Shown: positions 47,160-59,314, counted from the stretch's first letter. The stretch: DNA of 64,000 bases from Adiantum capillus-veneris (GCA_014529385.2 CM043964.1:131034920-131098919), one strand, 5' to 3'. Notes: generated by a model not told the origin, from the sequence alone. Numbers and translations are program-made.

Positions 47160-47452
47160 TAGTTTGCAAAGCTATCGAGACTAGAATGTCGACGCTCAAT
47201 GTCCAGGCTATGCTAACCTCACCCACCATGCAAGTCCATTTTCTGGTGCCCAGCCACCAAGAGGCATGCCGTTTGGCTCTCGCTCGCCACCACTCTCCGC
47301 CAAATGAGGTTTGGACCATGCATAAAACCTATGCCAAGTGGGCAAATGAAATGAAGGGCAGAAAGCTTTGACGAGCTGCCACCGCCATTGTTATCTTTGT
47401 TGGCACGACCACCAAGATATTTTAGCTCATAAACTATGTAAAACAAACTAAC

Positions 47453-47484
47453 TGTAGCCATCCACGCCAGCGTGGATGACTACA
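47453..47484. repeat. 32-bp palindrome, copy 2 of a short family
   Basis: TGTAGCCATCCACGCC followed by its near reverse complement, then TAGTTTTCAAAGGTATC. The shared right flank shows that the repeat unit is larger than the palindrome. Confidence 0.85.
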
Positions 47485-47503
47485 ACTAGTTTTCAAAGGT
47501 ATC

Positions 47504-48150
47504 TCAGCCTGGAGGTTTCCGCGCAAATGACGACTCCCACCTTCCCATGAAGAATCTTAAAGGACGCCGTTAGAGACAGTCGAGCTCTTGGTAGACTGCA
47601 AATCGTAGGATCCTATGAGTTTGAGACAAGGCAAGTGTAGAAGGCTTGTATCAATGCAATCATCAAAGAACAAACACAGGGCTAGGAAAGGATGCATGAG
47701 CAAATGAGTTAGCCTGATAAGCAAGATGTTCCACAAATTTAGGGAATCAAAAGTTTCTTCTGGAGATTTGCATAGGAGAAATGCAGGGCAGACGGTTAGG
47801 TTTCATGAGGGTAGGTGAAAGTTGCCATTATTATACAATAATGGCAGGGCACATTTTTGTTTGGACAGTTCAAGAAAGTAGTTGTTAAATATTTGATCTT
47901 ACTTTGTAAATTTTTTTCTATAGTGCGAATGAGAATCATTCTTTCATAATATACTAAAGAAACCATGTTTCGTGAGTATGGATACATGAACCTGCAAACC
48001 TCCTCAAGCGGCTTGTAGCTATGACTAGAATTTCAAGTTAAAAAATCCAGAAGAAATTTAAAACTTTGATTGAACCTATTGACGTAGCAATCTGTACACT
48101 ACCACTGCTTCCTTGTCGTCTGCATCAATATCTCTAAAATTTTTCTTGTT
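47504..48150. other. Spacer without a recognised gene
   Basis: AT-rich in the second half. Nothing assignable was found. Confidence 0.35.
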
Positions 48151-49954
48151 ACATTATTAACCCATGGAGAGATGCGTTATAGCTTTTGGGCCGCGACGTG
48201 GACATAAGCTAGTGCTAATTTTTGAAAGTAGAATTGATTTGCTAGCAGTTTCTTCTGTGCAAGAACATTTTGAGCTTCGTGATGCCAATTTATAGCTTTG
48301 ACCGCTAACATTATCTAGACCGCAAGTAAAGCTGGAGGCTACAATATCAGATGATGGTGAGCAATCTTTATGCTTGATCATGAGCTGCATCCGTTCTACA
48401 AGGTAGATGCTAGAAGTGAAAATCAAATTGGTGCAGGCTTCAACAAAGTTTCTCAAGACAAGGAAGACAGCAATGGAGTCATTTAAATGATGATCTACAC
48501 AAAGTAGATCACTCAAAGATTAATGTGAGTGTGATTGACACGATTAATTACATGCCACTGCAAAGCAATTTAAATATTGAACTCCATCAAGCCAAGAAGG
48601 TGGTCCAGACTAATGAGCTCCTAGCTAAATATGATAAGTACATTGCGTTTGAATTACCACCAGCTGGTGATTCTTCAGGTATGAGTGGTATGGAGCAAAG
48701 AGATGATAGTCACATGTGGACAGAGTATGTCACTTGTAGTAGTAATATTTTTAATGGGATTGTTAGATTTAGCAAACACTCCAGGCATTTTCATTGCATT
48801 AACATTGATTGTCCATTTTATTTGCACTCAAATATGTCTAATGAGTCTCAGTGGCAAGGTTGGCTTGTTAAATCATGTCCTAAAGGATTGGTCTCCTCTC
48901 AGTATGGCACATTGGCATTTACTCACTGTGGACAAATGCCAAAATGTGTCTCTACATGTCCTACGATTATTTACTATTGTTTTCCTAGAATGAATAGAAC
49001 TATACCCCAAGAAAAGAGTATTAGAAGAAAGAGACCAATTTTTGCTGATGCAAATATTATCTTGGAGGACGAGAACCACCGACCTAAATATGTTACAATG
49101 ATAACTTCAATTGGTGGGCTCCAACACACAAAAAATCCTTCAAGGAATGTCCCATATCCAGAGGTAGTTGTAGCAAAATCAATTTGGGCAATAAGAAGAA
49201 CAGAATCCGGTGACTTGTTTTGATGTGGTTTCAAAAGATGAATATCGTTGTGGGTGGGTTTTATTAATGATTGTTCCATAGACTCCCAAAATGGGGTGCC
49301 AGCTCCTTGCTGCTGGGGTCGCAAGAAATATCCTCAATCTATTTCAAACCTAGAAGGATCAAGAAGGGTTTATTTGGTTTTGTAACTCCAATAACATGCA
49401 GACTTGGAAGGTTCACACCATAGTTGAAGTGCCACCAGGTCCAACTCCGGCGTTTGGGTGGTCGCAAAGGGAACAAATTTGCAACCTCAAGAGGTAACTC
49501 AATTGCAAGCCAATGGTTTTGTTTTGTAAGGAGGAGTGTCTTTAGAAACAACAATTCATGAAACAGATTCATTGAACAAAGAGTTGCTAGCGGCATCCAC
49601 CCCAAATTTATAGATGGCAAGATTATGAAGTAGAGGTCACGATCAACAAAGGAATTTCATGGCAAGATTGAACTGGGTAGAACCATGGTAGTAGAGTTTG
49701 TGCGAGAGGTCATTGTGGTCTTCAATGAAACACATGTTTTCTATGTTAAGACTGCGCGGTCAAGTGTAAATGGAGTGACATACTCTGTGACAATGTCAGA
49801 TTTTCCAAGATGTACTTGTGAGGATTTTCAAAATCAAGAAAGAGACCACCTTGTATATATGCCATGTAAGCACATTTACTTCATATTTGTGAAAGTCCTC
49901 TACCTTGACCCTCACGCTCATGAGTTCATGCATAAGACTGCGCTAACAAAATAG
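48151..49954 (+). pseudogene. SWIM zinc-finger protein gene relic
   Basis: An open stretch (48525-49223, 232 codons) is Cys/His-rich: FHCINIDCPFYLHS, WQGWLVKSCPKG and FTHCGQMPKCVSTCPTIIYY, then RRKRPIFADANIILEDENHR. Decayed frames at 49230-49680 (SIDSQNGVPAPCCWGRKKYP; TWKVHTIVEVPPGPTPAFGW) link it to a last open stretch (49685-49954). That stretch contains FPRCTCEDFQNQERDHLVYM followed by PCKHIYFIF, the CxC...CxH pattern of a SWIM zinc finger. SWIM domains occur in MULE/FAR1 transposases and in host chromatin or signalling proteins. A coding-like stretch at about 48157-48300 (LVLIFESRIDLLAVSSVQEH) may be its 5' end. The frame breaks argue for a relic unless introns explain them. Confidence 0.5.
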
Positions 49955-51418
49955 AGTTAGTTCAAGTACTTGGAGGTGCACGGGTGAAGATGCAGTGCCC
50001 TTGAAGGCTTGTGTACCTCGCAATGGTTTGGAGAAGTAGTTTTTCGGTGATATATGGTTATGGACGTTAAATTTTGTGCCAAGTAATCTTGATCAAAAGT
50101 ATTGTTGTACATTGCACACTTTTTTGAATTGTACGTGCAATACATCTTTTTTGTGGATTTCATTGTTGATGTAAGGTTTCTGGCATGTGTAAGTGATTGA
50201 ACGATTGAAAAAGAGTTTTCTAAGGTAAAGAAACTATGACGGGATTGTTTCTAACCAACCAAAATCAAATATATATATATATATATATAACAAATATATT
50301 GCACAAGGGTGTCACAAAACATCATAGATTTTGCTCGGTTTAAGGTTTGCTCTATTTTGTTTGGTTTATGGTTTGCTCTATTTTGTTTGCTCGGATTTTG
50401 GGATTCCTCGAGAAAAATAAAGCAAAATTTTCAATAAAATGTTGCATAAACACATGTAGCCCCAGAGAAAATCATTAACCTTACATTAATGTAGCTTTTT
50501 AAGAGTTGTTTTTAATTCTAAATTATTTGTGCTAATAAGTTTTTTTAAAAAAACTCTTCTAGACACTATGTTGCAAATAATTTTCTTTAGTGATGGGAGG
50601 GATAGGAACTTTCCTTATCCTACACTTTGCTATACTATGAGTGGTAAAACATTTACTTTACTTCTTGAAGTGCTTTAAGATTCCTCTCTTTCACATTTTA
50701 ATCGATCTAAAAAATATTATCCTTATTGATATAAGCAAACAATGCTCTAGATAGAAATTTGAACAGTTATGAATACTTATATACAGGGGACATGGATGAC
50801 AATTGTCGGGTCCATTCTATACCTGTATTCCATGACTAAACAAAAATACTGATGATTTTTTTATTTGCATGATGGCTACAGGTAAGGATTCCGACTTCTT
50901 TTATCTTTGATTTCAAGTACTTTTCGATCAACATTGGGCAGGGAGATTTCTTCTACTGCTATTATTTCATTTTTATTTTGTAGATGTAATAAAACATCAA
51001 ATTCCATTTCAAATATACATGTTTTTTTTGGGTAAAAAATATGTATGTAATCAATTTTATTAAATCTCTTTCATATCTCTTTTTGAATATACTGCTCAAA
51101 TTGTGAATAAAGTATATAGATTAATACTCCAACACACACACACATAGTCACAAGGGCATAAATTGCTTTGTCAATTTATGACCGGGGGTATGGCAAAGAT
51201 GCATTAAAATTAGATCTTTAGGTCTTTACCTGATTATCTAGTTGGGTACATACACACAGTCATTACATCCTCGGATTGACTGGTTTAAAGGTTGTATGTA
51301 TTACCTCGTCAATTTTTCATTCACTTTTTGTCAGGTATCTTAACTCTTCAAATACACTACTCGAATACGGATTCTTAATTCCCCAATAAATATAGAAGCT
51401 ATCAATAAAAAATTGAGG
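49955..51418. other. AT-rich spacer
   Basis: No gene. It contains a (TA)n tract at about 50270-50288 and repeated words GTTTGCTCTATTTTGTTTG at about 50345-50390. The 5' end of the downstream PLE probably lies in here, but no boundary is visible. Confidence 0.4.
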
Positions 51419-53080
51419 ATGGCCCGTGCCAATCTATACAAACATACCCTTAGGCATCCTTTCATGTACCCTGCAAATAGATACAGACCTTTTCTGGCTA
51501 GAGCTGCCAAAAAATTTAAAATTTGGATGTAAGCAATTTTTTTTATCTTTATCTCTCTAATTTATGATGATTTTTTTCAGACTGACTCCTTTGCCCTTGG
51601 GTTGGAATTTTCTGTCAAACTTGCTTTTTCTAAAGCAAGTGTCTATGTTCTACATTGCATTGAGGATACAACTGCATCTAAACTTATGATTGGATCAACA
51701 ATTTATGATGATTTTTTTCAGACTGACTCCTTTGCCCTTGGGTTGGAATTTTCTGTCAAACTTGCTTTTTCTAAAGCAAGTGTCTATGTTCTACATTGCA
51801 TTGAGGATACAACTGCATCTAAACTTATGATTGGATCAACAATTCTTGAGAATTATCCTCATGGTTATTTTACTACAACTTATTTCATTTAACGATTGGA
51901 TCAAAGTCTTAGCAACTCTGGTTAAAAACAAGAAGGAAGGACTTAAATTCTTAGAAGAAGAATTAAAACAGCTTCCTCTGCTTCAGATGCACACACGGTC
52001 TCTTGCTACCTTTTCCTCCTCCGGTGCAGAGTTAACCAATTTTCTTAAAAAGTTGTGTGGACTCAACCCGACCTTCATTACTACACCGACTGCTCCTACT
52101 GTCAATGTGACAAACAATATCTTCAGTCGCAATCCAGCGGTTCTAGAAGCCGTTAAGAATTTTCAACATGACTTATGTGCACTTAGTGAGACCACTCTTT
52201 TAGATATGGTTCCTAAAGTATCAAAATGCTTCCCATTTCTTCCTACAAAACAAGTTGAAGTTGAGGGTGCAAGTGTGGACAATCAACTACGGACCCTACC
52301 CAACAAAGGAGTCCTAGCGCCTATTTCATATGAATCATGGATATTCTTAGCTAATTTGCATGTTGCCTGCATGGATGAATGTAGGGTTCACATTTTTAAA
52401 GGTACCCAATTCTTGGATAAAGGAGAGTTAATCAATGCTCCCTTTACCATGAATTTTTTGGACAAAATGGTCTGCTAATACTGGGATATATGGGCCCACA
52501 AAAGGTATTATGGCTTTCTCCCAGCCAAATGCAGACTACTATTCAGATTCTATTTGGAACATTTACAAGCCCTATATGTGCCTGCAAATTTCTTGACAAC
52601 AAAGCAACATGTGAATCAAGAATTATTTGGTTTGATCGTGCAATCTGGTATATTCTTAATCATATGGAATTATTATTCCCAGACAAAGATGCAAAATTTC
52701 ACTTATCTTTAATAGGTTCATGGCTTGGAAGACAAGCTCGTAACTTGGTTTTAGCTCAAATCGCTTTCATTCACTTCCGCAACATGATGCTTGAAGTTCT
52801 CAAAGAACTTAAAGAAGATGAACTTGGAACTTTTCTAACATCCGATGGCAACTACAAAGGAGTGAAGACTCTTCCCAATCTACTTAAACCTAATACGGAA
52901 GAAGAATTTACCCCATCCTTAAAAAGACCTATCTCTTTAACTAACACTCCTAATTCGCTTACTTCTTTTTTGGCCCCCTCTATTACCTCTAGTTCTAACT
53001 TTGGCAGAGGTAAAACTAGAACTTATACCGGTAGAGGTAGAGCCAAAAATCTTCCTGTAAAACATCTTCTTGATATGTGA
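51419..53080 (+). pseudogene. Penelope-like element (lineage 2): ORF1 block upstream of RT
   Basis: Open stretches follow one another: 51419-51534 (MARANLYKHTLRHPFMYPAN); 51559-51840, where SVYVLHCIEDTTASKLMIGS appears twice; 51831-52478 (helical, QLPLLQMHTRSLATFSSSGA, FLPTKQVEVEGASV); and 52490-53080 (WFDRAIWYILNHMELLFPDK, ending in a Gly/Arg-rich FGRGKTRTYTGRGRAKN). VYVLHC...LMIGST resembles the two halves of a GIY-YIG endonuclease motif (GIY as SVY, YIG as MIG), but the catalytic Arg/Glu are not identified. The rest is unrecognised; the basic tail suggests nucleic-acid binding. The gypsy H insertion begins 24 bp after the stop, and the RT follows on its far side. Confidence 0.4.
51559..51840. 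repeat. 141-bp tandem duplication within PLE ORF1
   Basis: AATTTATGATGATTTTTTTC starts copies at 51559 and 51700, and both continue identically through TTGGATCAACAA. The unit contains a TTTTTTTCAG splice-acceptor-like sequence followed by the GIY-YIG-like coding segment, so an exon start is duplicated. The copies look identical, so the duplication is recent. Confidence 0.9.
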
Positions 53081-53099
53081 TTGTAATATTTTCAAGTTA

Positions 53100-53104
53100 C
53101 TAAT
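53100..53104. repeat. Target-site duplication of gypsy H, left
   Basis: CTAAT directly outside the 3' LTR, matching CTAAC at 61925-61929 on the other side except for one base. Confidence 0.65.
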
Positions 53105-53310
53105 TGTGCGCGTCTGTCGCACGTGTCAAGCAAGGGACTTGCCGTACACTGTGTGCAGGCCACAAATGGTTGCAAGCACACAACCAGACTAATCTATCAA
53201 GCTCAAGAAAGCAAGGGTGTGTCACTCACCGCCCTACGCTCGCCTTCGTGGAGGATTCCTCATTGCGAAGAAGAAGGAGCTATCGTCGTGCCGCGCTCAA
53301 CCACCTCGCC

Positions 53311-53395
<85 letters not shown>

Positions 53396-53664
53396 GCATA
53401 CACACACACAAGGAGATGAAGAAGAAGAAGATGGAGATGGAGCAAGAGCACTCTTCAATTGCACAAATAAGAGAATGAATGATTTTTAGGTTTAAGTGAC
53501 TTTTATATGAGCTCGTCTATTCACACTCAGGTGCCGATGCTTAGCCAACTAACCTTTGAATGTTCCAGTTAGAGTGCGCCTCTCATCGGCGATCACTCTA
53601 CACTTTTCCTATTGGACCGACAAGCCCGGTCCATGACTACTAGAAGTGGACACCGGTGCTAACA
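53105..53664 (-). repeat. 3' LTR of gypsy H
   Basis: Partner of 61368-61924, with the same termini. The (CT)n tract spans 53313-53393. Shared non-repetitive words include AGCAAGAGCACTCTTCAATT and TTGGACCGACAAGCCCGG. Confidence 0.9.
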
Positions 53665-53678
53665 TGTTCCCCCTTCCT
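53665..53678 (-). other. Polypurine tract of gypsy H
   Basis: Minus strand AGGAAGGGGGAACA immediately before the 3' LTR start TGTTAGC. Confidence 0.85.
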
Positions 53679-55012
53679 GATGTAGATTCCACCCTTGGAA
53701 TATAACAATGCAGCATCGGAATCCATGATAGGAGTACATGTGTCAAAAGAAAAACAACATTGTAAAAGCTCAAAGGCAGCGTGTGCAGGCGTGCAATAAG
53801 TGAGATGCATACATGATATTCTAGGAAATGCAAAAACAAATTCATGAATTGTAACATTGCCAACTAGAACAAGCGGTAGTACCGGAATAAAATGTAATTG
53901 AGTTAAGGTCTATTAGGTCGATTCTAAGAGAAGTATACAAGAGCTAGGGCTAAAGTAAGTACTAGATTGACCAACATTAATTAAAAAATGTTGATTAAAG
54001 AGTAGTTAACCCTAGGAATGCTCGTCGGGGTCTAAAGAGTAGTGATCTTGTCACTTATACCACTTAAGTGTGATCGACATAATCACAAGGAAGTTTGTGC
54101 TATTTGCTTTCTCTTTTCTTCTCCTTCTCTTTTTTTTTTGTTGTTGTTGTCATAGTTGCTACAAGTAGCTCGGGGACTCAAGGTCTCAAATGCCAACAGC
54201 TAGGAGACTCGAGATCTCAAATACCAGCTTAACACGTGGACTTCCACATCACCTGTCACACTTAGGTGGAATAAGCCTAGAGAGAACTATATCCTCATAG
54301 CCTAAAACATTATTAAAGTTACTACAATTAATAGACTATTTAGGAATTAAAGTCAGCAATTAAGTGGCTTAGTTTAGCCTAAGGTCCTGATACCTACTTA
54401 AAGCCAACTAATAGACCAAACTCATAGAGAAAAACAAGGTACTAGAAGTTTGAAAAAATTATAGCATCTAAATTGACAATGTCACAACTTCATAAATTTT
54501 ATGCATTGTTAGAATTCAAATGACAAGATGCAAGCATGTAAATGTGGAAGCATAGATAAAAGGATTTAGTACACCTGATATCATATGGAGAACATCCGTT
54601 GTAACATGTAAACATCCATTGTCGTCGTCCTTCGAAGGCATCCTTATGTAGTCACAAACTGCACAATAGTCACCACCAAACATCCACCTTCCAGAGGCAC
54701 ATCAGTGGGAAAAAAGAACTTTGCTAATCACTAAACTCTAAAAATGACATAGGTTTCTGTTTCAGAGTACCTGATGTGACATGTGTAGGTCTGGGTCAAT
54801 GATTTTGACTAGTATTGTGCACACTCGGTTGCTAATTGCTCTTGCTCTTTACTATTTTTTTTATTTTTTTTGAAACTAAGGTGGTTAGTTACTATATGTC
54901 TATATATATACAATCCCTAAAATCGGAAAGCTTAAGGGTCGGGGAAAGAAGGGTAAGAGGGAAACAAGTGAATGATGGATGTCAGCACACACTCCGCTCT
55001 TCCTTGGGTAGA
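53679..55012 (-). other. 3' non-coding region of gypsy H
   Basis: About 1.3 kb between the last ORF and the PPT with no coding signal. AT-rich, with T runs at 54129-54140. Long 3' non-coding regions occur in Athila/Tat-type elements. Confidence 0.5.
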
Positions 55013-56324
55013 TCATACCTTTTGGAATGATGCTGTCACCTTTTGAAACCAATTATTCCAAGTTGTTATGGGTGAAGACTTTGACCCATAGTTTTCGTTC
55101 GCCCTGGGCATTTCATCTAGTTGCAAGGGTGGTAAGGTACTCTCCCGTGGTTTTATTTGCAACGTTGTTGTAGGTGGTGAACTTACAACGGGGTGTGCAA
55201 ACTCTTCCTTGTTTGTATGGATATGTACAATGGTAGGTGGAGGTTGTGTCGAAGCTTCTATTTCCGTATAGGAACTACATGAAGAGCAAGAATTTTCATT
55301 TGACTTCCCTGTTCCTGAGCTAAGTGGAACAAATCGTTCTTTCTTTGGTACCCAAACTAGCTCTGGAGCGGGTATGTAGCATTCCGTGATTTCTTTCTTT
55401 CCGCAATCTTCAATTCGTTTTGAAGCCACAGGATTGGGCTCACATGGGCCCGGTGACAAGTAAGAGCACAATTTACGTTTTGGCACCCAGATTTATTTAC
55501 GTTTTGGCACCCAGATTTATTTCAATAGTTTTTTATGAATCCAACACAACGTTTCTTTACATTTCTTGGGGCGAGTGGGACGTCTCTTACAAAGCTCATG
55601 TCTTTTAGCACTAGCTATGGTCGCTAAAGAAGCTTTAAGGACCCACTTGTATGTTTTCTTTGTTATATTGGGATGGGTCTTGTGTCTCTCAAGTTTTATT
55701 TCAACTACATCGGTTGAAGCTCTAAAGAGTTGGGCTATGGGGACATATGGTTCAACCTCTTGGACATGCAATGTTTTGGGTTTTATTTCCTTAAGAGGCA
55801 ATATCTCAAGGACTATGGCTTGAGTGGCAGGGCTAAGAGTTGGTTTTTGCGTTGTGACACCCCTTGTCCCCCAATCAATAGTGCATTTGGCGGCTATCAT
55901 CCACGTGCATCCTAGGTTTATATTACCCTCCAAAGTTCCAGCAGGCATGGCCAAAAAGTCTTGAGCTACAACCCCATTGTCATAACTGACAAAAGTGTGC
56001 CAGATTCCAAAAATTGCAGTTTTTTTTCATGTTGACACCCTTGACTTGGATAATACTCTCAGATAGAGGTGGCTTTCCTAACTGACACCACACCCCATAT
56101 GATAGTAGATTATACTTAGCACCCTTGTCCAATAAGGTGTTATATAGAACTTTTCCATAGGCACTATTTAGCTCAATAGGGTATCGTAGAGGTGTATCAA
56201 AGTTCAACCAATCTTCGTCGGTTTCAACGTGGAATGCATGTGTAACTCCAAAGTTGGCCTCGCGTTGGCGTCTTATGCGTTGTTGTCGCTCTTTAGCCTC
56301 AGCTTGAGCTTGTATCTTCTTCAA
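55013..56324 (-). pseudogene. Gypsy H post-integrase ORFs with a second retropepsin-like domain
   Basis: Three open pieces follow integrase on the same strand. ORF a (56324-55980, 114 codons) begins with a basic coiled segment and has VLYNTLLDKGAKYNLLSYGV at residues 59-78. This matches a retropepsin active site (LLDtGAe.NLLS) with D-K-G for D-T-G. ORF b (55954-55517) has NINLGCTWMIAAKCTIDWGT, matching the C-terminal retropepsin motif (iLGrpWm...), then Pro-rich and basic sequence. ORF c (55486-55013) is Ser/Pro-rich with scattered Cys. A 24-bp tandem repeat (ATTTACGTTTTGGCACCCAG...) lies at about 55472-55520. ORFs a and b are probably one domain split by a frameshift. A protease after integrase is not the standard gypsy order. 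Confidence 0.5.
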
Positions 56325-57480
56325 CTATGTTTGTGCCTTGGCTGACCCTTTTTTATGGATGCCATGTGCCTCCTCTTGGCTTAAAGGATCATAATATCTT
56401 TTAAATTTTCTACCATTGAGGAATTCGATGCTTTCAACTCCATCAAGAGCCTCCACCCGAATGGTTCCTTGTGGGGTGATTTCACATACTCTATATGGTC
56501 CTTTTCCTGCATATTTCAACTTTTTCTTTTCGTTACGCACTCCATACATGAGGACTTTATCACCAACGTTGATATCTTTGTTCTTTAGATGACGGTTAAA
56601 CCATTTCTTTCTCCTATCTTTCTCCACAAGTGCATTTTGTACAGCCAATTGCCTTTCTTTATCTAACCTCTCAAGGATATATAAGTGCTCAACTAAAGGG
56701 TTACCATCCCAACCTTCTTGTGAAGCTACACGTAGACTAGGAATTACAAACTCTCATGGCATAACTGCTTCTTGGCCATATACCATTTTGAATGGTGTAC
56801 AATGAATAGCCACTTTGTAAGAAGTACGATAAGCCCATAGAGCTGAAGTCAGATTCAAATCCCAATCTGTGCGATGAGCTTCAACTGTCTTTGAAAAAAT
56901 GGAGATGAGAATTTTGTTGGTACTCTCAGCTTGGCCATTTATGTGTGGATAATAAGGCGTGGACTTATGATGAGCTATCATGAAGTTGGTAGTGAGTTCT
57001 TTTATCACTCTATTTATAAAATGAGTACCATTGTCACTCACAATCTCAAAGGGACAACCAAATCTTGTAATAATGTTCTCAAAGAGAAACTGGGCAGTTG
57101 ACCTCGCATCAGCCTTATGTGTCGCCCTGGCTTCCGTCCACTTTGTCACATAGTTAGTGGCAACGATAATATATCGAGATTGAGTGCTACGAGCTACTGA
57201 ACTAATTGGGCCTACAAAGTCCAAACCCCATTTTTCAAATGGTTGAGTCACTTTAACATTTCGTTGTGTGATCTTGTAATGTTGGCATTCATCACATCCT
57301 TTTGTAAAAAGTGATGCATCCTTGAATAAGGTAGGTCACCAATAGTCTGATTGCAACACCTTTCTACCTGTTAGTTCCCCTTAGAAATGTCCTCCGGCTA
57401 TACCCATGTGGGCTTCTTGCAGTATGTATAAATACTCATCCTCACGGGCACAACGTCTAAGAATATCATCCTTCCCTAGT
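56325..57480 (-). pseudogene. Gypsy H integrase
   Basis: H2C2 zinc finger (HMGIAGGH...CDECQHYK, 57420-57285), then the catalytic core (57251-56754): EKWGLDFVGPISSVARSTQS with the first Asp, FEIVSDNGTHFINR with the second, and YPHINGQAESTNKIL with the Glu, so all three D,D,E residues are present. The C-terminal domain (56648-56325) has KYAGKGPYRVCEITPQGT, the GPY/F-type module. Breaks occur at about 57400 and 56750. It inserts element cDNA into the genome in a live copy. Confidence 0.85.
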
Positions 57481-57529
57481 TTGTAGAGAGTTCCTGCAAA
57501 GAATAAGGTTCACATTCTTTTAACAGTTT

Positions 57530-57986
57530 TCAAGCTATGTCCTTACGAAGCTCTTTGGATGGAAAACCATTAAGTAGAAAGTTCACAATTTTCTCACTCC
57601 ATTCAAGTATGGTTTCGACTAGGAATACAGAAGTATCGGGCAATTCATCATCGACTCCAGTAGGGGCTTCACCATTGGGTATGCGAGACAAATGATCCGC
57701 CATGACATGTCTTTTACCAGGTCTCACCACAACGGTAACATCAAACTCAGGAGAATTAACAACCATCGTGTAATTCTTCCCGTGGAACAAGGTTTATTTA
57801 CTAGATACAACAAGGCTTGATGATCCACATAGAAAACAAACTTGTTGGCTAGAAGGTAGTAGCGAAATTTCTTCACTGCATAAATCATACCTAAACCTTC
57901 TCGTTCTATAGTGGTGTAGTTTCTCTCGGTATCATTCAATTGACGACTTGCAAAGCTAATGGAGTAGTCCAATTATGTTCTCCTGG
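57530..57986 (-). pseudogene. Gypsy H RNase H
   Basis: Continues after the RT stop: ISFASRQLNDTERNYTTIER, FRYYLLANKFVFYVDHQALL (catalytic-site Asp in the YVDH motif) and VRPGKRHVMADHLSRIPNGE, the standard RNase H terminus. There is one frameshift near 57780. Confidence 0.8.
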
Positions 57987-59182
57987 TTAAGCTAGAACAC
58001 ACCCAATAGCAAAGTTTGATGCATCAATATGCACATGGAAAATTACATTCCAATCGAGCACTCGTAGAATAGGAGCGCTAGTCAAGGTCTTTTTCAATGA
58101 CTCATAAGCATGGTCACACTCCGCGGTCCAGTGAAACTCAATAAGAAGCTTGTACAAAGGACGAGCTATCTTGGCAAAGTTTAAAATACACCATCGGTAA
58201 TAACCAACATGGCCCATGAACCTTTGAACTCCTTTATAGTTTGTAGGTGGTGGCAATTCAGCAATGGCTTTAATTTTGCTCTCATCTGTGGAAATCCCAT
58301 TTTTGGACACTATATGCCCTAAAATAACTCCATGTTTTACCCAAAATTGGCATTTGAAAGGGTTTAAGGAGATGCGATACAATCTGCACTTCTCAGACAC
58401 TTTTCGTAAGCATGATAGATGTTCTTTCCATGAGGAATAAACACAAAGATCATTTAAGAAATCTTCACAAAACTCCCTCAAATATTCTCTAAAAGCAGTG
58501 TTTAATAATCTTTGAAAGGTAGCAAGGGCATTGGCTAAGCCAAAAGCCATAACACGAAATGCAAACACTCCAAACTCGGTTATAAAGGTTGTTTTAGCTT
58601 GGTCCTCTAGCGCAATTGTGATTTGATTATAGCCAGACCCATCTACAAAGCTATAAGCTTCCTTCCCTGCAACTCTTTCAAGCACATGTTCTGAATATGG
58701 CAAGGGGTAATGGTCCCTCCTAGTGGTGGCATTGACCTTCTTGAGATCCACGCACACTCTCAGTTTTCCATTCTTTTTTGGCACAATCACTATTGGAGAC
58801 ACCCATTCTGAGTGCTCAATAGAGTATATGAATCCGCATTTCACAAGCTTTTCAATCTCTTCTTGAACGATCTTTGCATATTTAGGATTCATTGGGTAGG
58901 GCCATTGCTGAACTGGTTTAGCCATGCTATTCATGGGATTGTGTGATGCACCACGAAAGGTAGAATACCTTTCATATCATGATATGTCCAAGCAAATATA
59001 TCCCTGAATTCCTTGAGAAGTTCTTTAAGTACACACTCCTCAGTCTCTGTCAGATCTTGGGCAATGAAAACAGGCTTGGACTCTTTTGTTGGGTCTGCTA
59101 ACTCTATTTCCTTAACTATCACTGGACCATCATAGATTCCATTGCTTCCATGGGTAGGTTTTCTTTGAGCCTTTGTATACAC
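57987..59182 (-). pseudogene. Gypsy H reverse transcriptase
   Basis: N-terminal piece (59182-58931): LKEFRDIFAWTYHDMKGILP, the conserved entry to gypsy RT. The main piece (58934-57987, 315 codons) has VSPIVIVPKKNGKLRVCVDL, YSFVDGSGYNQI, FGVFAFRVMAFGLANALATF and CEDFLNDLCVYS. The catalytic YxDD-type motif has become FLND, so the polymerase is dead. It ends at an in-frame TAA replacing a CAA-type codon (GCVLA*) at the start of RNase H. Confidence 0.85.
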
Positions 59183-59314
59183 AACCTTACGTTCCTCTGT
59201 GGTGTAGGATTTGAAATGTTCAGGTGCAGGGTGTAAGTGTATGGGTTCCTGTTGTTCTGTGGACTATGATTTCACTTCCGATTCCTTTTGTTGTTGAGCT
59301 AACTCTCAATTTTG

